From: Austropuccinia psidii
Taxonomy: Eukaryota; Basidiomycota; Pucciniomycetes; Pucciniales; Sphaerophragmiaceae
Length of the DNA stretch: 64,000 bases
Assembly (NCBI GenBank): GCA_023105745.1
Contig: JALGQZ010000004.1
Coordinates: 66,146,612-66,210,611 of the forward strand
Direction: 5' to 3'
Within the stretch, counting starts at the first letter, position 1, and each line of letters opens with the position of its first letter. Shown here piece after piece: positions 56,672-64,000 of the stretch. The notes under the pieces were generated by a model. That model was not told the origin of the DNA. It did not search any database and saw only the letters and a list, made by a program, of their open reading frames with translations. Position numbers and translations under genes: made by a program.

Positions 56672-59600
56672 TGTCACAACCATGGCAATTCATCTCCTTG
56701 GACTTCAATATGGCATATCAATGCCACGTCCAATATATGGCAATTTGGCCATATCCATAGATCATTGGCCATTTGGCCTTTTATGGCCATTTCATCATTG
56801 CGGCCCAACTTCGGCCCTTCACCATCATCAGGCCTTTCCTGGCCTTTCTCCACTTTTGGGCAATTTTGGTATTTCCCAGTCAACAGGGGAAATACAGCCC
56901 AAAAAGCTGTACTTGGCTTTAAATACAGTTTCTGCACATTTGCGCACTTTGCGCCAATTCAGTTTTAAAGCTGTATGAGCTGTATTTGGACAAATACCTC
57001 AAAAGACATTCTGACACCTCTGAAGCCCTCCAAAATCAAATTTCACCAATATCCTCCTGGCGTCATCTCTAAAGACTTATGGCCATTTTCAACCTCCAAT
57101 AACCAAAATGCCATATATGGTGTTATACACCATTATGCATCTTTTTTCAGCAGCAATCCACTGGCGGCAATATCATCGGGTTATTTCAACCTTCCATCAG
57201 GCCATCCAGTCACTTCATCAAGAGGATTCATCAAGGCTCAAGGGAAAGTGTCAAAACATCAAATACCAATGACACCATCAAGCAGTCATTGGTTATTCCC
57301 ACTCCAAGTATTCCTTCCAAGGGAATACTGTCAATTCATTCTCAAGGTGTATTCAAGAGGCAGTGCCAAAAGGAGTTGTCAAGTTTCAAAGCTCCACTCA
57401 ATCCATCTTGGCAACCACCTTCATTTCAATACAGTCTGGATCCATCAAGAACTGTATTTCACTTTCAAGTGTGGGAAATTAATTAAACCCATTTCAATTT
57501 CAATATTAGCCAGCTGTATCAATTCCCAAAACAATCAATACAGCCTCAAGGATCAATACAGATCAGTTTTCAGCCTGAAGAACTCAAGCTCCCAACTTTT
57601 CACATGTACCGGCTACCCTTTCCACCCTGGGGGGTTTTCCCCCAGTTAATTAATATACTTTGATTTGATTTTATCTTTATTTTATTTTCATTTTAGTTAA
57701 GCAAATACTGATATTATGAAGTCAGTCATTTAGCACTTTTCTCTTTCTCTTTCTTTGCCTGTCAATGGATATTTGGTGGTCATATCCTTACTAATTCCAT
57801 TATTCATTTTTGTGAGCCTTGAGGTATATTTTACATACCCAAATAGGCCACAATTATCTTAAAAAGAAATTTTGAATTATGCAAAACTCATAAGTCATGC
57901 ATATATCCAAAATTCATCATTTCCAATTTCAGAAAAGATGAATAACTTTTTATTGAGTAAGTAAATCCATGGATTTAAGACCAGATTTGGATTCTACACA
58001 AAAATTCACCTAGGGTAGCTCCATAGAGTGAATAAGCTCAATTTAAGTATTTGAGGTGGTAAAATGGAAAATACTTCAATACCACATCATTAATACCACA
58101 TAAAAGATCCGTGAAAATTTTTGTTTTTCTTGATTTTTAGCCAAAATAATGGGAAAGTGAGAAATCCCATGTTACATATACACTAAGAATAGTGTTATGC
58201 ATGTTTTGAGCACTTAATATCATGGTATTCTTACATGGACTTTTGGTACACCCATAGTGGATATCTCACTTGATGCTTAAATTACTATTTTGACGTAAAA
58301 ATAAGCAAGGGGGACAAAAGACATCAAAGAGAGCCAGGGTACCCAACTTCTGAGGCCTCAGAGGCGTGGATAGCTCCAGAGCATGGATCCATGGCTCATC
58401 TTGGCCCAATTGGTAAACTAAAACTTTTTGGGAACTTGGTTACCAAGTTACACTTACTGTAATCACAAGAAAAATAGCAAATAACCTGCTATTTTGACGT
58501 GCCAAAGAGGTAATGAGCTACTTAGACTCCTGTAACCACGTCAATTCTTGATGGCTTTCCATCACTAGACCCTAAAAGAGTAATTAAAACCCTTTTGGGA
58601 TCCATATTCATTGATTTACCTCATAGCAACCAGCAAAATACTGCTATTTGCAATTCTACGTAGAAATGAGGTAAAAACTTCAAAAATTCATTAAAAATAC
58701 AATTATTAATGAATCTTCCTGAAACTTTCAGGACCAATGAAGAACTGTATTATCTATGGTACAACCAAAAAGAATTATGGTTTTACTAGTAAAATTAAAA
58801 GTTTTACTTACAGTCCATTTTTGACCATTCTACGTGAAACACTGAATCTTCAAAAATTCACAGTAATTACTACCTGTGATGAAATTGGCAATAACATTGA
58901 TAACTTTGAGAAATCAATGATTATTTTAGAATAAAAGAAGATTTACAGATGTTACTCCTTTTATTCTTAACCATATTGGGGTTGGTAGTCACGTAAAAGC
59001 ATCAATTAAGTAATTATGATAATCTTACGTGACAACAGATGATGTAATCATTAATCCAAAAAGGTTTATTGTTTTCTCACTCACTGGTTTTTCAGTTTGC
59101 TCCATGGCACGCCTCTGTGAGCTGTTGTAGACTTAAAAGAAGCCTCTTCTTGCTGTTTTTTCCGTATCATCATCTTATTAAATCATTTATATCAATATTA
59201 CCAACAAGTAAGTATTAGTTAAAACTTTTCTTAAGTGTTTTATTCTTTCAGAATCAATCAGAAAGACGTGAAATCATAGAAATCAACTATATATTGTTGT
59301 AATACCCTTATAAATTCATTTTGATCCCTTAAATCCACAATTCTACGTCAAATTTCTCTACTTATATCTATCAATAAGTTCTTTGGAGTATTAGTGAGTC
59401 ATTTATCTTTAATTCTTAAAGTTTTTCTCTAGTAATAGTTTTCTTCAAGAATTATCTTTATAATTATTCTTGTAAAAGATAATTATATATTAAAATAATT
59501 TTATTATTTTAATAAAAGAAGTTTTTATTATTAAATTCTTCTTGTAATTGATTCTAGTAGAAAATTACTGCTCACTGTTATAATCACTAGTAGTGTATAA

Positions 59601-59954
59601 CACGTGAAAGAAATAATTTTATAATTATTTAATTGTGGTTATAATAATTTTTTATTATTATATTTCATAAGAACAGACATAGTACTGTTGATTAATAGTA
59701 ATATTATCATCAGTTTCATAGTCACATCTTACAATTTTTGACAGGTTGAAACAGTGATTAACGACTTACTTGGTTGGCTCTTTGGCCATTTGGCTTCCCT
59801 TTCCTCTTTGCATCTCATCTTGTACCTGCATATCCTTTAGAGGAATTCATTCTTATTATTCTTATTCTTTATTCTTTTGGAGTCTTCCAAGTGAGTTCCC
59901 TGATTGCTGAGTGCCAGGCCACTCTTGTATTTCTGTCCAAGAGCCCCTGTGACA
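56672..59954 (+). repeat. 3' LTR of A2, split by E2
   Basis: 56672-57810 and 59739-59954 (about 1355 bp), TGTCACAACCATGG to CCCCTGTGACA. Contains the hairpin and AGTTAATTAATATA near 57643-57656. Confidence 0.93.
57811..59733 (+). repeat. E2: solo E-type LTR
   Basis: 1923 bp, TGTGAGCCTTGAGG to ACATCTTACA, perfect ATTTT duplication at 57806-57810 and 59734-59738. Very similar to E1 throughout. Confidence 0.94.
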
Positions 59955-60975
59955 ATACCCTCTATCAGATTCTTACTGATGTTAACCACTGTAATTGATC
60001 AATAACTTAAGGTTTGGTGATGATTATATCATTATTAAATCTTTTTATCTCATTATTATTCCATTTTTAAGAGTTATCCCCATGACTCTAATTTTCTGAC
60101 GTCATAAGCTTTCCAAATTATTTAATTTGCTTACTATAGTATTTTCAATCCTAAAGTACCAATATTAACCTATTTCATTGCTTATTCAACTGTTAAACTT
60201 GAAATAAGATTAGAGCTATTAATCATAAATGATCATTTTTAAGCCTTACCTTTGATCATTAATACCTCTTCAGTTTTTCACGCTACAGAAATTCAGAAAT
60301 TGATTTCTAATAGCTTTTCATGTCCTCACTAATATTTGAAGAAGATTATGCTAAATAATCAAAACTCTACTTTTGATTATTTGTCTTGTAGCTCATCTTT
60401 TCTGTTGAAATTTACAATTTTGGATTCAAAACCTTGATTTCATAGAGTTTTACCTTGCATATCATGATAAAAATTACAATATTCTTCACGCATGAGCTAT
60501 TAGACTCAAAATATACACTTTTTTAACTTTGGACCACTTTTAATTTGAAGTGGTCAACAGCTATTGCTATTTTTCCCAATATCCCCTTTTAAGTTTTGAT
60601 TTTTTCAACAATTTCTAGATAAATTCTATATTTACTTTTAAAGTTATTTTGTGGTGAATTCATTTTTGAATAAACTCTTTATCATATGTAATTCAAAGGT
60701 TATGAGCTAAAAACCATGCATATATTCACTGATCATAAAAGTGCATATATTCAGGTTGTCTCAGTAAGTATTGGCTTACATATATAACATAAAAGCGTCA
60801 TGTATTCAGCTTTCAATGGGGAATTCAACTGTGTAATTTATTTCAAATTCTTATTCATTGTTCCTCAAGATAATCAAAAAGTTATTCTTGATTATGGAAT
60901 TTTTACTTTTTTTGAGATTTTGTAAAGTTTTTCTGTGACCCTTTTGGATATGTGGTCATATCTCAAAGGCTTTCA

Positions 60976-61221
60976 TTCTTAGTGTGGCTATCCCTATAGC
61001 CCTAAGCACAAGGTTTCTCTTTCAAAATGAGGTTTCTGAATACGCATTCCATTCTCATTTGGTATTTCTCATAATTTTTGAAGAATATTGGTATGCCCCC
61101 AGCAATTGTTTATTATTGCTGGGTTCATGTCTTTCAAAGCACACCAACACAGCTGCATTGCATGCAACTGATGAATATTGTAAAGATTACCAATTCTTAC
61201 ATTTTGATAGTAGTAATAAAT
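60976..61221. other. Short unassigned segment between elements
   Basis: Not recognisably LTR. A plus-strand frame (60984-61268) has protein-like composition (SKHTNTAALHATDEYCKD) but runs into the next LTR; it may be an exon remnant of a lost host gene. Confidence 0.3.
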
Positions 61222-63627
61222 TGTCAAGGGGGCTCTTGGGGAAAGCAAGAGTGGCCTGGCATCAGTAATTGGGGAAATCATTTGGAAGACTCCAAAGATT
61301 GAATAAGATAAAATAAAAGAAGAATAAGTTTCTCTAAGGAAGATGCAAGTACAAGATGAGATTCAATAAGAAAAAAGGAAGCCAAATGGCCAAAGAGCCA
61401 GCCACGTAACTCCTTAATCACCTTTTAAACATTCCAGAATGAACAATGGAATTTGTCAGCCTGTGACTCAAAACCAGAGCACAAGCATGACAGCCAAAAT
61501 ACCATAAACCAATGGTATAGCCAAAATACCACCAAAACATGGAGCTGAGCCAAATTAGCTCAAAAGGTATCAAAAGAAAGAGGAAACTCACCTCTTCCTG
61601 AAAATATAAGTCCCATCACCATAGGACAAGAAATAACAAAGTTATTCCTGCTCAAAGTCATTGCTGAGCATAAACCTTAATTTTCACCTCCTCTAAAATC
61701 TAGTAGGAGAGGCTTAACCCCATCAAATGGGTACTCAAAATGAAGCTCTAAGCCAGGGCTATCCAATGGTACCAGCCAAACTGAGCTAGCACCAGTATTA
61801 CTTGAGTTATGGTCAAATTCAGACCAAATAAGGGTGAACAAAACATTCACCTCTCATCTAACTTTTACAGTTTTAGTGTGAGATACCTGAAGTGGGGTCT
61901 TTTTGGAAAGAGCACAATCAGGGCTATCTGATGGTGCCATCCATTTCCTCATAACTCAACTACAACAGAAGTTATTGGCCAAACAAGCTTAATACAGCTT
62001 TTGACCAGACCACGCCAATGTACAAAAATACTTGTACATGGGATAACTTTGTCATATTTAATGATAACCATGTCAAGTTGGGTACCATTGTGTAGAGCCC
62101 ATACAGAGCTATTCAATGAACCAACGTTGAGCTTGATATCTCAAAAACTGACAGAGTTATGACCATTTTAAGGTCAAAATCCCACCTGCTGTCAGATACA
62201 GCCTTACCACGGGATAATATCCCATAACCATGAATATGAGGTGTCAAATAGACGAAGAAGCATGTTTTTACTTCAATACCTCATATGTCAGTCAATACTG
62301 GGGTCCCATACAGTTTCTGTACAGCATTCTACGCGTCATACACGTCAGAATCAGGCTGTGAGGTCCCCAGATGAAAATTTTCACCCTGTATTGGTGAAAA
62401 CTGCCCAGATGTGGTTTCAAAACCACATCTGAGCCCAATACAGGGTATACAGGCTGTTTGCAAACCACAAGCCTGTCATAGAGAGTGAAAAATCTTCACT
62501 TCCTCTACGTGGAAAGGTCTAGCAGCCTTTCCACCCCAATTTCAGGATAAAAGGAGGGCTTTTCACAGCCAAAATCCTCTCCTCATCCTGCTCTTGAATA
62601 ACCTATGTAGTAAACTGTCAAAAACAGTTTTACTCTTGGTTAAATAATCAGGTATAATTATAATCTTTAATTATTGTAGACTTTATTATTGTAATCCAAC
62701 AGATAAAGCCTGCACCCAGGGTTCTCAATAGCGCTCACCACCACTATTTCTCAATAGTAGAACCCTTTTATCTTATCATAACCTTTATAAATCTTTTTTT
62801 AAATCATTTTATGTCGTGTCACATACACAGTTAAAGTTGTAATTAGCCTAGTTATACCTTTATCATAGTATCATCCTGACAGAATTAGTAAAGGATGTGA
62901 CCACCAATATTCACTGACAGGAAAAGAAAGAAAAGATGAGGTTCTAAATAACTGACTTAATAATATCAGTATTCACTTAACCAAAATGAAGAGATAAAGA
63001 AAGATAAAATAAAATCAAAATATATTAATTAACTGGGGGAAACTCCCCTGGCTCAAAGGAGGCTGGTATATGTAAAAGGTTGAGAGCTTGACTCCTTCAG
63101 GCTGACAGCTGATCTTTATTAAATCATGAAATCTGTGTTGATTGTCTAATGGAATGTATACCTTGCCCAAATGAGAATTGAACTGGTTGGAAGGAGCTTC
63201 CCATGGTGTATCATGGAAAATACAGGTATTGATTAATCCAGACTTTATTGAATGAATGTGGTGGCCAAGGTTGATTAATGGAGCATTGACACTTGAAAAA
63301 TTGTTTTGGAACTGCCTCTTGAGTATCCCTTGAAAATGGACTGCCAGTATTCCCTTGGAGGAATACTGTGAAGGAGAATACCCAATGACTGATTGATGGT
63401 GTCATTGGTATTTGACAGTGACACCTTTCCTTGAGCCTTGATTAATCCTGTGGATGACATGATGTCTTTATGACTTACAGAATGTTGGAATAACCATCTG
63501 ATATGGGCACCATTGGATTTATTGTGAAAGAAGATGCATAATGGTGTATAACACCATTTATGGCACTTTTGGTTATTAAAGGATGAAAGTGTCCAAAGGT
63601 CTTGAAAGAGTGCTAGGAGTATCATGC
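61222..63627 (-). repeat. A-type LTR fragment, split and truncated
   Basis: 61222-61453 and 62887-63627. Begins TGTCAAGGGGGCTCTTGG (reverse of the usual LTR end), keeps TATTAATTAACTGGGGG (about 63022-63038) and resembles the A2 subfamily (AACACCAT..ATGGCA..TTTTGGTTATT). Broken by a solo B LTR and cut at 63628 by a mini element. Confidence 0.8.
61454..62881 (+). repeat. Solo B LTR
   Basis: 1428 bp, TGTCAGCCTGTGACTC to ATCCTGACA, perfect GAATT duplication at 61449-61453 and 62882-62886. Confidence 0.94.
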
Positions 63628-64000
63628 TGTCACATGGTGGAATTTGATCTACAGCTTTCCAGTATTAACTGGTCTTTCAACTGGTTTAATAGCCTTTTTG
63701 GCAAGAGTTCCCTTTACTGAGGTCTGGAAGACAGCATTGTGACAATAAACCAGTCACCAATGTCATGGGCTCAATTCTGGTTGGACACAAGAGGTGATCC
63801 CAATCAAACAACCAGACATTGCTGGGTTTTCCGCTTCATTGGCATACAAGGTTTCCACCCCTTGGAGGTTCCTTTTAGGCTCCTGTTGTGACTCATGTAA
63901 CTCCATAAGGGTGAAATGGGTAATACCATCAGCTACATGCACTTCAGGATGAAGTACTCTAAACACAAGGTTAATGCCGCATGGTGGAATGTGATCTACA
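63628..64000 (-). mobile_element. mini-2: second mini LTR element, cut by window edge
   Basis: Minus-strand copy of the element at 22963-23426. 3' LTR 63628-63744 (117 bp), interior 63745-63974 (230 bp, exactly as in mini-1), then the start of the 5' LTR from 63975 (GCCGCATGGTGG for GTCACATGGTGG). The interior frame 63966-63763 is open (FRVLHPEVHVADGIT), matching mini-1. Left flank CATGC; the other flank is outside the window. Confidence 0.85.

Larger units (their letters stand above)
37123..59954 (+). mobile_element. A2: complete A-family element carrying nested insertions
   Basis: 5' LTR 37123-38486, interior 38487-44649 plus 56219-56671, 3' LTR 56672-57810 plus 59739-59954. Perfect ATACC duplication at 37118-37122 and 59955-59959. 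Element B sits in the 3' untranslated region and solo LTR E2 in the 3' LTR. LTRs are ~1.36 kb, shorter than A1's, so this is a different subfamily. Gag and pol are in the same order as A1, with stops at 39529, 39577, 40003, 41173, 42805 and 43555. Confidence 0.94.
25822..60975 (-). repeat. Old C-type LTR, split by elements C and A2
   Basis: Three pieces of one minus-strand LTR: 25822-26024, 36582-37117 and 59955-60975, about 1.76 kb in all. Internal blocks shared with the C LTR include TTTGACTATGAAACAAT (left piece), GTGTCTGAGGGG (middle) and AAGGTTTGGTGATGATTA plus GGTCATATCTCAAAGGC (right). Its own target duplication is not recognisable. Confidence 0.75.

Noticed and set aside
54510..58934. 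Near-identical 65-codon ORFs in E1 and E2 as a conserved gene
   Set aside because: The two solo LTRs are very similar over their whole length, so the shared ORF carries no extra signal.
37123..59954. RIP-like C-to-T decay as the cause of the dead elements
   Set aside because: Most nonsense codons with a known ancestor need G to T or C to A instead, and LTR pairs do not show a flood of C-to-T changes by eye.
1..64000. tRNA or rRNA genes
   Set aside because: No cloverleaf-like or rRNA-like sequence noticed on either strand; a tRNA scan was not possible here.

Overview
This window reads as transposon-dense, AT-rich nuclear DNA of a filamentous fungus, most likely a rust (Pucciniales). The Gag and Pol proteins of the Ty3/gypsy elements look to me like those of Austropuccinia psidii (myrtle rust); that is recognition from memory and was not searched. 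I see no rRNA or tRNA gene, no CRISPR array and no intact host gene. Almost all the sequence is LTR retrotransposons of four or five families, most nested inside one another. Families are named here A (chromovirus with ~1.35-1.69 kb LTRs), B (~1.43 kb LTRs), C (~1.93 kb LTRs), E (~1.75-1.92 kb LTRs, seen only as solo LTRs, ends related to C) and mini (a 464-bp element with 117-bp LTRs).

Layout. 1-4490: minus-strand B element (leader, gag start, LTR) inserted in an A-type LTR, with a 1.46-kb tandem duplication. 5120-7025 and 16980-17770: a decayed minus-strand gene split by a full-length A element (A1, 7032-16973) that sits in one of its introns. 17837-18206: a 34-bp minisatellite. 18550-20040: decayed plus-strand coding sequence. 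20660-25602: an old A element (A3) carrying a solo E LTR, which itself carries a mini element. 25603-60975: an old minus-strand C-type LTR and leader, split by a complete C element (26025-36576) and by a second complete A element (A2, 37123-59954). A2 contains a complete B element (44650-56213), whose 3' LTR contains solo LTR E1, and A2's own 3' LTR contains solo LTR E2. 61222-64000: an A-type LTR split by a solo B LTR and cut by a second mini element that leaves the window. Eight target-site duplications are perfect and one has a single mismatch.

Every gag-pol is inactivated by nonsense codons, frameshifts or active-site changes. Where an intact counterpart exists in the window, the nonsense codons are mainly G:C to T:A changes (GAA to TAA).

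The most interesting points: (1) B and C both appear to carry a second gene in the +1 frame over the start of gag. It is reached by splicing out an intron that contains the gag ATG, and in B an upstream splice would create the start codon. (2) Family A seems to self-prime: its primer-binding site is complementary over 14 nt to an LTR segment next to a conserved hairpin. (3) Family A joins gag to pol in the -1 frame at a GGGAAAA heptamer. (4) The mini family is tiny but structurally complete.
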